This document shows, piece after piece, positions 22,153-33,261 of a DNA stretch of 64,000 nucleotides. The number at the start of each line of letters is the position of its first letter. The first letter of the stretch is position 1. The stretch is from Cyprinodon diabolis (lineage: Eukaryota > Chordata > Actinopteri > Cyprinodontiformes > Cyprinodontidae): NCBI GenBank assembly GCA_030533445.1, contig CM060082.1:34801817-34865816 (forward strand). The letters are read 5' to 3'. The notes beneath the pieces were generated by a model. It was given only the letters and a program-made list of their open reading frames with translations, had not been told where the DNA came from and searched no databases. Made by a program: the position numbers and the translations under genes.

Positions 22153-22764
22153 ATTCTTAAATGCAATTGCCTGTGCTAAAAAATAATTACACTGAATATT
22201 TCAGGGCAAGCTTTACCCTCCTACACAGCTTTCCTCCATTGTGAGAAAAATGAGCAAGGGGAAAATGGCAATAAATCAAATTTCTGAGCTGATCTAACAA
22301 TAAACTAAATAGTAACTAAAGATCTAGAGATTGTTCAATGTAAAAGGATGCATTTGATGCTAGAATTGTCAGAAACTTTAAAGACATTAACACCTAGGTA
22401 AGCCTGATTCAGATTTAAGTTTGTGTCCTTTCAGCTGCTTCCTTAATTAGATGTTGCCACAGCAAGTCAGTATGATTTCCACACATACTTTGCAAAGTTT
22501 TAATACCAGTGAAGCATGCCAACAGTGTATACAGTGAACTGTGACATCGAAGATTTCTGAGAGTGAAGGTTACAGCTCCAGTGGTGTCAGTGCAAATTAA
22601 TATTCCCTGAAAGTAAACATATTTGCTTTAGAATTTGCTTACCCTCTTAGAAATGATTTTTTTTGCATATTGATTTGCCCTTGCCATTTCCACATCAAGA
22701 ATATAGGGCTAAAACAGAAAACCAACATGGAAATCTGCCTCACAGAGCTGCCCTACTTTTAGAG
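22153..22764. other. intergenic, no feature seen
   Basis: AT-rich sequence without supported exons or element ends. Confidence 0.4.
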
Positions 22765-23000
22765 TAATTTTTAATTGAACTTTATTGATCTCACATTGGA
22801 GAAATTTACCTCTGCATTTACCACATCCCCTTGGGGAGCAGTGGGCTGCCATCGTGGGGCGCCCAGGGAGCAGTGTGGGGTTAAGGTTCCAGCTCAGAGA
22901 CCCAGAGTGTCATTCTGGTGAAGTTGGGCTCAAACTCAGAACCTCAGGATTCCAAGCTCTATGCCCTAACCATGAGACGGCCACTCCCCAACTACTGAAA
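22765..23000 (-). repeat. tRNA-derived SINE, copy 1
   Basis: On the minus strand the copy starts with a tRNA-like head: GGTTAGGGCATAGAG resembles the A box and GGTTCTGAGTTTGAGCCC the B box. A body follows with GGGGAGCAGTGGGCTGCC and CCATCCCC-type blocks in plus orientation, and the tail has AATAAAGTTCAAT. A second copy is at 44478-44698. Such elements are transcribed by RNA polymerase III and moved by LINE machinery. The family name is not certain. Confidence 0.8.
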
Positions 23001-23004
23001 CATG

Positions 23005-23030
23005 TAAAAAAAAAAAAAAAAAAAAAAAAA
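23005..23030. repeat. poly-A tract
   Basis: About 25 uninterrupted A next to the SINE head end. As the SINE is on the minus strand, this is not its own tail and is probably independent. Confidence 0.85.
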
Positions 23031-23639
23031 GTGATGTTAAACTCCTTTACTTTTGATATTTTCTGGTTACTCTAAATCATCATAACATGATTTCTGTAAG
23101 CATTCAAATTAAGGCCTCTGAGACTAAATACTATCCTATATTACTTAATTATATTAAGAAAAAATGGTTACCCTTAGTTAAAATATGAAATAATATTTTA
23201 TGATGTGATCAGTGGATTTAAAGCATGATACCAAACTGTATAGTTTACATGATCCAGTTAGCCAATTAAAAAAATTACAAGTGGGGAAAAAAGAAGGAAA
23301 AGTAGAAAAGAGTAAACCAGTCAAGCTTTTAGCTTTGGTGTTCACTTTGAGGTCGCATATTATGAAAAATTCAGTTTACAAACATTTTGTAAAAGTCATG
23401 TGTCCTGAAGTCTGTGTATGAGGTTAACAAATAAAAAAAACTTTTCACCTCTTTCCCTGCCTTTCTCCACCTCTCAGGCAATGAGAAGTGGAGAAAGGCA
23501 TAGTTGCTTATGCACCTCTAATTTGCTTTGGCATGCAGACCAGTTGCTCAAGTGATCTGTCTGGAAAGCAGTCCCTTTATGACCTGCCTCCCAGGTTTCC
23601 TCTAAAAAAAAGATCTAGCAGGGGCCATGTTTCTGCAAA

Positions 23640-24420
23640 CCAACACTGACCATGGAAACAGACATTGCTAAGCTGCTAGCTAAGCATGGCCCTTTCGAGG
23701 TTAATGGCAGCATCAAAAAGTACAAAAGTCTTTCCTAAATCTGAGCCTCCTAAGACTCGGATTGATTTTGTTTTTAATGGAAAACCACCTGCATCAGTCA
23801 GCATTTGAAAGAGGTTTGCTTTCACAACATGGGTACTAACAAAGGCGACTCCTTTACACATCTTAGATTGAAGCGTGGATCCATACCAAATGTCTGTAAT
23901 AAAGCTATAATGGTTAGAGCTGGAAGTGCCTTTACTGTGTCAGGCTGCTTAGACCATAAAAGGGGGCCTATAAACCATGCTGAGGTCACTACTTTTCTTC
24001 TGGAGTTAAAGGCTTTGAATACCACTGACATACCTGGCAACCAGGTGGCAAACGGTAAAACTGAAGGTAAGAACGAGGATGGATGTGCACAAGTTTGCTA
24101 CCAACTTGCCCTGAGGAGTTAAACCTGTTGCTATCTTCTGTAATTTTCAGCAGTAAGCTTGTCTAGCGCCTGAAAAGCACTGCATATTTCACAAGGATCT
24201 CTATGATGGTCTCTCTGTTAGTGCCCTATTGGAAGAAAAGACTGGTGCAGCTGGAAAATAGTATTTTTTTCAGGTAGAAGGCCAGCCAGTTACCATTCAG
24301 GTACTTTTGATGCCACTTTTAAGAGTAGATGAAAACTTTTCAAATTTTTCAAAGAACCCAGAGTTTCAGACTAAGTTGCTTGAATGGAAACCTTCATTAT
24401 CAAAAAAAAAAGAAGAAATA
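23640..24420 (+). pseudogene. unrecognised coding-like segment, broken into several frames
   Basis: Plus-strand readings keep switching frame yet look protein-like. 23712 onward gives KVFPKSEPPKTRIDF and FVFNGKPPASVS. The 23805-24122 frame gives VCFHNMGTNKGDSFTHLRLK, then RGSIPNVCNKA. A last part gives SVSALLEEKTGAAGK and VEGQPVTIQVLLMPLL. No introns separate the pieces, which suggests a decayed retrocopy or transposon gene. The TNKGDSFTHLR block distantly recalls the end of a BED zinc finger found in hAT transposases; this is weak. Function not assigned. Confidence 0.35.
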
Positions 24421-24554
24421 AAACACTAACGCTACCCTGGTAAATAATATCTAGAGCCACCACTGGTCAGATGTGTTTGATTATTTTATCACAAATAATT
24501 TCTCTCACCTGAACATTTTGAGACCATTCATTTTATCATAACATTTCCTCCAAT

Positions 24555-25030
24555 TCGACTCAATCAGTGTGAAACCTTTATCATTTGGTCTGATGACATA
24601 TCTTTTAAACTGGAGCTACACTTGCATCAGTCTGAGTGACAATTATGGCAATGATCACTGCCAACCTAATTATATTAAACACTATGCTGTTTTCTACTAA
24701 TACAAAAGGAGAAATTAAAGCTTTAAAAAGGTGGCATATATTACATAGAAATCATCCTTTCTATCATCTGAAATGAACGTGGAAAAGAATTATAGTAATT
24801 TCATCAGTGCTCAACCTTTATCATTATATTTGATTACATGTCCTTCAAACTGGAGATACACTTTTGTCAGTCTGAATGACAATTACAGAAATGATCATAA
24901 TCGCTAACATTTAATCTTATACTGCGCTACTGTCTGCTGATAAAAAAATCATAAATTACAGCTTTAACAATGTGACCTAATTTGAATATAAATCATGCTT
25001 TCAATCATTTCGGAAGATTGCAATGTGTTT
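24555..25030. repeat. old tandem duplication, unit about 235 bp
   Basis: Two adjacent stretches (about 24555-24785 and 24805-25030) share the same order of blocks: CCTTTATCATT, AAACTGGAG.TACACTT, TCAGTCTGA.TGACAATTA, AATGATCA, GCTTTAA and AAATCAT.CTTTC. Identity looks like roughly 70 percent by eye. Not coding. Confidence 0.7.
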
Positions 25031-26033
25031 TATAGTACTCTTAACACAAAAGAGAATTGTGGTAATGTTCCATGTATTCACCAGGGCCATGAAACAGTCC
25101 TGTTTGCACTAATGTGTTGAAAGATTTAAAATCAAGGGGTCAAATCCAATAACGGAAGAGAGAAAGCAGTAATTACTCAAGCATTGATTGGCAGAACCTC
25201 CCACATTACATCTATTTCCATCACTGTGATGCTTCTGCCTCCTTAATCTAATGAAGGGTTTGAAGTCTACAAGACTTCAGAGCAGATGATGTGAAGCACT
25301 TTCCTCCAGATTTCCTTTTTTTATACTTCTACTTTAAACAGACATATTTAACCAGACATTTAAGGGGCTTAATTCAGTTTATTTGATTCGCTCGCTTATC
25401 TATATCTATTTTTAAATGTCGGACCAGATGAAAAACTGTGGGGAAAATTGGAATTTAGTTTTCCAATTTTCTATCTGAGAATAGCAGATAGATGTGTCAG
25501 GAAGTAATTGGCCTCTTGTTCTCTGTCATCATCAGAAAAGTTAATTTTTTGATTTCTCAAGAAAGGTTTGTTTAGATTAAGTGGACCATAATTTAGAATG
25601 ACATGAAATATTTGGTATATTTTTGGTCTTTTTCATTTCCTTTTGAGGCTTGCAAATGTTCTTGTACTCACTTTGTCAAATTTCGCAGCTTTACGTCCTT
25701 GAAGTTCACTTTTATTTTCTCAGGAATTTAAGAGACAGAATAACAGTGGACTTCAAAAAGTGAACTACCATTTCCTTGAAGTAGGCATTTGATTTGAGGG
25801 GGTAATTCAAAGATTGAAGAAAAGAAAAGGTTTTTTGTCTCTAAAGTTAGCTTATTTTGAAATTTACCCTATTATATAGACTGCAGGCATGTCTTGAAGA
25901 CAGAAACCTGGATGACTCCTAACTTTCTGCTTCTTAATGCAGACAGAACAGAAATTATTTGTCTTTGGACCAGAGTCTTTGAAAAAGAAGCTGATTAGTC
26001 TCAAATAATAACATAAAAAAAAAACCTTAGAGG
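25031..26033. other. intergenic, no feature seen
   Basis: AT-rich DNA without a supported exon or element. Confidence 0.4.
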
Positions 26034-26442
26034 GGGGTGGAGGTTTGAAGCTGAAGGTGGTTACTTGCAGATTATTTTAACAAAAAAGGGTAACAGTGTC
26101 ATTGTTTTGGTTCTATCTAAGTTTTATCTTAGGTATTTCTTGTTTGCCTTTTGTTGCCCTCCTGTGTCAGTCTCCTTCTCCTAGCTCCCTTCTAGACTCC
26201 TCTGTTCACGCCCGCTCCTAATCTGCTAATTAGCCTGGTCTTTGTTTCTCTCTCTCATATATGCACCTCCTGCTCAGTTACTGTTTCTGTTTTGTCATCA
26301 TTTCTTTGCCCCCTTGTTCTGAGTATTCATGTTTTTCAGTATTTTTGGATTTTGTGGATTTGTCTTTTTTGGATTTTTGCTTCTGTTACCTTTTTTGTTA
26401 TTAAATCTGCAAGTAACCACCTTAAGCTTCAGTCTCCACCCC
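26034..26442. repeat. fold-back element with about 60-bp inverted arms
   Basis: The left arm (26034-26096) and right arm (26383-26442) are inverse copies with a few mismatches; both contain AAGGTGGTTACTTGCAGAT or its complement. The 290-bp interior has pyrimidine-rich, LTR-like composition and no open frame of note. No clear target duplication was found. Confidence 0.7.
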
Positions 26443-26574
26443 ACTGTGATAATTCAATTCCCATATCAAACTGGTTAGAATTTCCTTATTTCATCTTTGG
26501 AATGTTGCAAAGCTTTGAGAAAAATCTTGTCCATGAATTTGATAACTCACAGTTGAACTATTAGGATTCTTTGT

Positions 26575-26915
26575 TCTCAGGAAATCCACAATCTGTATCT
26601 TAAAAGCCTTCAGCTGATCCAAAACACTGCATCTAGAGTTCTTCTGAAAATTAAAAAGAGAAATCACATTTCTCCTATTTTAGCTTTCCTTCATTGGCTT
26701 CATGTCAAATTCAAAACAGAATTTAAAATCCTCCTGACATAAAATCCTTAAATGGCCAAGCTCAATCTTATATCAGAGATCTGATTGTTCCTTATGTTCC
26801 TAACATAGTACTTCGCTCTCAATCTGCAGGTTTACTAGTGGTTCCTAGAATTTCTACTAGTAGAATGGGAGGTATATCTTTTAGTTATCAGGCTCCTCTT
26901 TTTTTGTTTTATTAT
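26575..26915 (+). pseudogene. L2-like LINE fragment (C-terminal reverse transcriptase)
   Basis: Plus-strand readings give LQLIQNTASRVLLKIKKRN, then HISPILAFLHWLHVKFKTEF, later YIRDLIVPYVPN and FSYQAPL. This is the conserved end of the protein that lies before the 3' tail in fish L2-like LINEs. It contains stops, and is truncated on both sides. Confidence 0.7.
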
Positions 26916-27129
26916 CCTGTTCAGAATCAGAGACAACTCAATTCAGTTTAATAAAACTGTATTTGTTTCGAAACCAATGGACAGTGACACTATAAACACA
27001 ACAATTTTCATACACTGAAAATCACCTCATAAGAACAAGAGCAAACAGACAAGAGATGTGACTGGGAAGATACACTTGGATAAATGCCAGAGAATCAAGG
27101 AAGAAAAGCTGTGAGAGGCTGAAAAAGTT

Positions 27130-27265
27130 ACTAGACAAAGGAGGAGGTTTATATTCCATCAGGATAATACCCCTAAACATCCAGCCAGTAAATCTATAGA
27201 CTGATTTAGGTCAAAACATGTTGAAGGACTAACACAGCCAAGCTTCATCAGAAACTTATTCAAAA
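27130..27265 (+). pseudogene. Tc1/mariner transposase remnant
   Basis: A plus-strand reading near 27145-27210 gives RRFIFHQDNTPKHPASKSID, matching the region around the second catalytic aspartate of Tc1 transposases ([11 protein letters not shown] type). The rest is decayed and the ends were not found. Confidence 0.55.
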
Positions 27266-29361
27266 TTTTCTCTAGATAATCTGATAGAGGGTCATTTATT
27301 TTTAAAAGAAGAATCAGAAACAATTTCAGTCTGTATATGCAAATAAATCAAATAACTGGTGCACATTTCATGTCTTAGAGCTCCAGTGTGTAACAATTAC
27401 TGGGATTCTCTGACAGAAATGAAGGTCAGCATTAACTGATGATAACAAAATTAAAAACTATTTACAAAATTACCTATTAAAACAAACCTCATTATACACT
27501 TGACAACATAGGTAAAGTGGAAGTTGCAAAGAGATTTTGTACTGTGACGGCCTCCGTATTGTTGCATTCACAATAATGCACCACTTTGTTTTTCTTATTG
27601 CATAAAATAAAAAAATCACTTTTTCTAATTTTTCATTATGACAGACTATGAAAAATGTATTGTGGTCTGTCTTCTTTTGAAACTCACTGTTTATATCAGA
27701 ATCTGCTAGTTATTATTAGGAGTATAAAAAAAAATCACAAGACCATTTCCTTGCTTCCAGGTGTTTGTAATATTTCTGTTTCTATGGCGTCATAGATAGG
27801 TAACAGTTTCCTCTTCACCCAGAGCCAGTTCCATCACCTGATTGGATGTAAGGCTTCTTAGAACCTAATGACTCAACCACCTGGAGCTCTTCACGGATAT
27901 GTTCCTGCTTCCTGTCTTAATTGCTGTATGCAGAATGGATATATCTTCCTGCTTTCTTCCTTAACAACATTTAGCATCTCTGCATTGACCGGAGGTGACG
28001 CATCCTAACAGGCTGAACAAATGCTGATGCTGCACGTGCCAAAAACCAGGTCACATTTCCTGAAGAACCTCCTGTTATATGCTTCCTAGCTAACAATAGT
28101 CGCACAGAACTTCATCTATATTTAAAGTGTTCTTTTTATGCCCTATAAATCTGCTAATAATATCAAGAGGTCATTAAGGGACTATGCATAAATAAGTAAC
28201 AAAGTGCAATCTTCTAATCAGAAACGCATTGACTCACGGCTTGAGGTTGAGGAAATGCAAATCTCAGAAATGCAGATCTTAAGTGATGTCTTATTCTGAT
28301 TAGATCCCTTGTTTGGACTGCAAATCATCCGATGATCCGAATGTTTCACTCATTTGTCAATTATCTCAGTGTGAAAACACAGCACAATCAATCAACAGAT
28401 AAGATTTTGAAATGGAGAGAGAAAGAAAGGATCCCTTTCAAATCTGAGTATGAGCCCAGGACCACAAAAAAAGAAAAAAAAAAATACTCCGAGGTTGTTT
28501 CTTTGTTTCATGGTGTATAAAACTCTTATATAGTGCTTAACCCTAAACAATGGAGGCAGCCATGAGTCAAGCACCTAAAAATAAAAATGAAAATGCGTGT
28601 GCTATCCATATCAGTGTGTGAAAAGTTATCTTTGGAGCAAAGGTCACTGGAGAAAAGCTGCAAAGGGAGGAAGCACCTGTGCCTTTTTCAAAACATGCTT
28701 TTGTTGTTGTATTGTTGTAGAGACCCAAACTGATATAATACAATCCCAATTTCTTACAGTTACAACTGAATCCATAACTCCCACCATCATCTTACCTCTG
28801 AAACACCTGCTCATGTATATTTTACACAGTTTCAAACATTTATTTTAAAAACCCTTGTTTTCTTACGAGTAATTGAGAAGTGGATACTGTATGCTCTGTC
28901 CGTCTTCACTTTTTGTCCTGCTGTATAAGCCAAATATACTGAGGCATAAGGTCATAAACTACTTGCCTTACTTTCTCCTTCAGGACTTTGTAATGCAGGA
29001 AATCCTGAACTCATAACTTGATCAGTTACCAAAGTCTGAGAAGGAGCCTCTATTCTTTTCCAAATGGAAAACTGTATGATCTTTTTTCCTCATTTCATGT
29101 TCTGTTTCTTTTGATAAAATTATGATCTGTTGCCGTTTGAGATCTTGCCAATACTGGTAATGTTTGGAAAGCTTTTAGCCCTTAATATGTTTCAGCCCCT
29201 GAATACAAATTAAGAAACTCTATTGTTCCAAAAATGAAGAACATTATGGACAACCCTGAGCAACAGCTCGTTATATTATGAGTTACAACCAGGTTTAATT
29301 TCCCTTTTGGGTTGATTAAGTAAACTAAACTGTGTCTCACTAAAAAATAGGCCCCTTGATC
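27266..29361. other. intergenic, no supported feature
   Basis: About 2.1 kb of AT-rich DNA with short A runs (for example 28467-28485). No splice-flanked conserved reading was found. Confidence 0.4.
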
Positions 29362-29363
29362 TA

Positions 29364-30611
29364 CACTATATTGCCAAAAGTATTTGCTCACCCATCCAAA
29401 TTATTGGAATCAGGTGTTCCAATCACTTCCATGGCCACAGGTGTATAAATTCAAGCACCTAGGCATGCAGACTGTTTTTACAAACATTTGTGAAAGAATG
29501 GGTCGCTCTCAGGAGCTCAGTGAATTCCAGCGTGGAACTGTGATAGGATGCCACCTGTGCAACAAATCCAGTCGTGAAATTTCCTCGCTCCTAAATATTC
29601 CACAGTCAACTGTCAGCTGTATTATAAGAAAATGGAAGTGTTTGGGAACGACAGCAACTCAGCCACGAAGTGGTAGGCCACGTAAACTGACGGAGCGGGG
29701 TCAGCGGATGCTGAAGCGCATAGTGCGAAGAGGTCGCCAACTTTCTGCAGAGTCAATCACTACAGACCTCCAAACTTCATGTGGCCTTCAGATTAGCTCA
29801 AGAACAGTGCGCAGAGAGCTTCATGGAATGGGTTTCCATGGTCGAGCAGCTGCATCCAAGCCATACATAACCAAGTGCAATGCAAAGCGTCGGATGCGGT
29901 GGTGTAAAGCACGCCGCCACTGGACTCTAGAGCAGTGGAGACGCGTTCTCTGGAGTGACGAATCGCGCTTCTCCATCTGGCAATCTGATGGACGGGTCTG
30001 GGTTTGGCGGTTGCCAGGAGAACGGTACTTGTCTGACTGCATTGTGCCAAGTGTAAAGTTTGATGGAGGGGGGATTATGGTGTGGGGTTGTTTTTCAGGA
30101 GCTGGGCTTGGCCCCTTAGTTCCAGTGAAAGGAACTCTGAATGCTTCAGCATACCAAGACATTTTGGACAATTCCATGCTCCCAACTTTGTGGGAACAGT
30201 TTGGAGCTGGCCCCTTCCTCTTCCAACATGACTGTGCACCAGTGCACAAAGCAAGGTCCATAAAGACATGGATGACAGAGTCTGGTGTGGATGAACTTGA
30301 CTGGCCTGCACAGAGTGCTGACCTCAACCCGATAGAACACCTTTGGGATGAATTAGAGCGGAGACTGAGAGCCAGGCCTTCTCGTCCAACATCAGTGTGC
30401 GACCTCACAAATGCGCTTCTGGAAGAATGGTCAAAAATTCCCATAAACACACTCCTAAACCTTGTGGACAGCCTTCCCAGAAGAGTTGAAGCTGTTCTAG
30501 CTGCAAAGGGTGGACCGACGTCATATTGAACCCTATGGATTAGGAACGGGATGTCACTTAAGCTCATATGTGAGTCAAGGCAGGTGAGCAAATACTTTTG
30601 GCAATATAGTG
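29364..30611 (+). mobile_element. Tc1-like transposon (DD34E), apparently intact
   Basis: The 1248-bp element has inverted termini CACTATATTGCCAAAAGTAT and its complement, flanked by TA (29362-29363 and 30612-30613). It encodes one complete transposase. Its termini and protein differ clearly from the DD36E family and from the element at 36510-38115, so three Tc1 lineages are present in this window. Confidence 0.95.
29498..30529 (+). CDS. Tc1-like DD34E transposase, intact frame
   Basis: [17 protein letters not shown] at 29498 is chosen as start; the frame is open upstream to 29384, but that part is terminal-repeat and leader sequence. The protein is 343 residues, the usual family length. Helix-turn-helix units lie at about 1-50 and 65-115, with the AT-hook-like SGRPRKL at 58-64 between them. 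Catalytic residues are D154 (LWSDESRF), D245 (FQHDCAPVH) and E280 ([11 protein letters not shown]), spaced by 34 residues. The [12 protein letters not shown] box is at about 190-201. It ends AAKGGPTSY. No internal stop or frameshift was seen. It should cut and paste its own element at TA sites; activity is not shown by sequence alone. Confidence 0.93.
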   Translation: MGRSQELSEFQRGTVIGCHLCNKSSREISSLLNIPQSTVSCIIRKWKCLGTTATQPRSGRPRKLTERGQRMLKRIVRRGRQLSAESITTDLQTSCGLQISSRTVRRELHGMGFHGRAAASKPYITKCNAKRRMRWCKARRHWTLEQWRRVLWSDESRFSIWQSDGRVWVWRLPGERYLSDCIVPSVKFDGGGIMVWGCFSGAGLGPLVPVKGTLNASAYQDILDNSMLPTLWEQFGAGPFLFQHDCAPVHKARSIKTWMTESGVDELDWPAQSADLNPIEHLWDELERRLRARPSRPTSVCDLTNALLEEWSKIPINTLLNLVDSLPRRVEAVLAAKGGPTSY

Positions 30612-30783
30612 TATGTAGCTTGGACAGATAGAAGTTCAGTCTTGGATAATCTTTAGCAGTCCTCATGGCCTTATTCCCTTGTTCTAATTGCTTTTGACAT
30701 AATAAGACCCTTTTATATATTTAATATTTGTTGAATTTGTTGATCCAGTATGTTGAGAAAGTCAGAGGTTCCTCTCACAGTTA

Positions 30784-31320
30784 TTAAGCATGCATATCGC
30801 TCCTTGAATTGAATTTTGCTGTGCTAAGAAATGTGATAACTACAAGGAGATTTTGGACAGAGGATGCAGAAAAAGAATTAGAGATGCTGCATTGGTGTAG
30901 CTTGTGGGACCTGAACGGGGGAGGGAAAGAGGAGGAGTCAGTGTCACGGGGGCTCTGAGCCTTGTTGTTAAGGCTGGTAGCGGACGGGAAGAAACTGTTC
31001 TTGTAGCGTGAGGTTTTGGTCCTGATGGACCGCAGCCGCATGCCAGAGAGTATCTGAAATAATTTGTTGCTGGGGTGCGAGGAATGAGCCACAATCTCCC
31101 CTGCACGCCTCAAAGTCCTGGAGGTGTACAGATCCTGGACAGATGGAAAATTGCAGCCAATCACCTTCTCTGTAGACCGGTTGACACGCTGCAGTCTGCC
31201 CTTGTCCTTGGCGGTGGCACCAGCATACCAGGTTATGATGGAGGAAGTAAGGATGGACTCAATAATAGAGGAGAAGTGCACCTTCATTGTCCTTGGCAGG
31301 TTTAATTTTTTCATCTGACA
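30784..31320 (-). pseudogene. Rex1-like LINE, reverse transcriptase C-terminus
   Basis: The minus-strand frame of 176 codons begins MKKLNLPRTMKVHFSSIIES and continues with ILTSSIITWYAGATAKDKGR, LQRVNRSTEKVIGCNFPSVQ, LYTSRTLRRAGEIV and LFQILSGMRLRSIRTKTSRY. This is the thumb and C-terminal region of a fish non-LTR reverse transcriptase. It is 5' truncated near 31320. Related truncated copies lie at 40545-41155, 45398-45930, 52680-52945 and 59575-59790, all on the minus strand. Confidence 0.8.
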
Positions 31321-32797
31321 CGGTTAATTTTAAAATCAGTTCTGGTTCTTAAATGTTTTTATATCTGGTTTATTAACTAGTGGTAAGGTAAAAGAGAAAA
31401 GTGTACATTGTAAAATAATTCTAATGCTTTGTTCCAACACCAGGAAGCTATCCTATTTTATCCGTCCTCATTGTGTCTATATCTTCATCGTGTTTGCACC
31501 ATTTGTTTGAATCCCTTTCTCAATGCACCAAAACAATCTATCATGAATGGTCGGCAATAATTAAAAAGTGTAGAAGCAGAGACCCTCATGCCTCTTTGTT
31601 TATAGGCGATTATTTGTTTAAATTCCATTATTCAGATGGAAAACAGGAAGGCTTTGCCTAATGAAGCCTTGAATTCTATCAGGCTCGTCTTTAAATGAAT
31701 AACAGTGAGACAAAAAGGCACCAGTCAAAGATAGCAATAGACAGTGCTTGTGTGTTAGAGTCTACATTGTGTGACTGAACAGGTCTTTCAGTATCCATGG
31801 ACAATAAAAACCAAACTTGTCCTGGCCAACATCCATGTTTGATATCAACGTAGATCAAAGAAGAAAATAAATGTTTTTTCTCTCTGGTTTAACAAAGTCT
31901 GAGCAAACAGATCAGTCAGTACCTCTTAGACTTTGTTCTGTTTCTGTGGTTTGTATTTATTGTCTGTATTGCATGAAATGAAGTGGGAATCTTTGCAAAT
32001 CATAATTTCTTTGCTGCTAGATAACCTTTATTTTTAAAAAAGTAAAAAAATCAGCTTCTGGGCTTTAAATTAACTTATTCACTACAGTTACTCATATTCA
32101 TATGTATGAGATTATATAAAGTAGATAACCACACACTGATAAAATGCCTGATAAAGTATTTTTTGCACGATTTGAAACCAATCCTTTATTAAAGAAAATA
32201 ACTTTTCAAATAAAAAGAAAACACTTCTAAAAAAACACTGATCACTCTGTTTTACTCATCCCACCCTTTATTATTGGTTTCTCAGTATAATTGTAATATA
32301 AAAGAACTCTGCAAGAACAGATTAATTATTACTATTTCAAGATTCCCTACTGATTAATGCTGCCACTCCCATCCAATGCACTATTCTATTAAGCAGGGTT
32401 AACTACTCAATGCTGTTAACAAGAATCTAAAACAGTAAAACAAAAATGGAGCTGATAGAAAATTGCTCATGGTCATCCATCTGAAGATGTTTAAAATAGA
32501 TGAACCTCTTTTTAGATAGAAGCTTCCTGGAAATTGATGAATAAATCAAATCAGTAATGCTGTTGGACCTTCGCATAAACACTATAGGTTTATTTTAATT
32601 TAACATGGATATGCTTTGTTGGTATCAAATGCTTGTATATGAGAAGCAGTCTTGAAAATGTTGCAATGGCAGCAATGCTCTAATTTTTCATGTGTCTGGG
32701 CATACACACGTGTTATCTGAATGGTTGTTTTAGTCAGATGCAACCATCAGGGGTGATGTTGATCTTGAGGGGTGATACTAAAACACATCATCTAAGG
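31321..32797. other. intergenic, no feature seen
   Basis: AT-rich DNA; no supported exon, RNA gene or element boundary. Confidence 0.4.
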
Positions 32798-33261
32798 CAG
32801 AGGTCTTCAGCAAGGTTCCACAGAGGTACTGCATGAGGAGTCGCAAAAGTTTTGGTTGATAAAACTTTATTTTTTTTTAATACCCCAGCGCTGCATTTTT
32901 TTCCCACTAATTGAGATGTCTTTGAATAAACATTAACATGAATTCAACACACTGTAGTAAACAGATAAATGGAGGCAGAAGATGTCTTTCAGTCATCAAT
33001 GCACACATCCAGCGACACACAGGAGCTCTTTCCAGCTGGGCACCATTTCATTCACAGCACCTGTCCCATCAAACAGGAATCAGAATTAGAAATAATTTAA
33101 TAATCTCAGGGCGAAATTACTTTAGTTACATTACTCCATATCCAATAGAGCGACTATAGGACCAGTTTAATATAACACAATTTCATACAATATATATAAT
33201 TGGGGGTCCATCTCGCCATTAGTTTGGGGGTCCTTGGCCTGGAAAACGTTGAAGACCCCTG
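32798..33261. mobile_element. non-autonomous hAT element (MITE)
   Basis: The 464-bp element starts CAGAGGTCTTCAGCAAGG and ends GTTGAAGACCCCTG, imperfect inverted termini of the CAGGGGTCTTCAAC type. It is flanked by a perfect 8-bp duplication ATCTAAGG at 32790-32797 and 33262-33269. No transposase is encoded. Eight-base duplications and CAG ends are the hAT signature. Confidence 0.9.
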
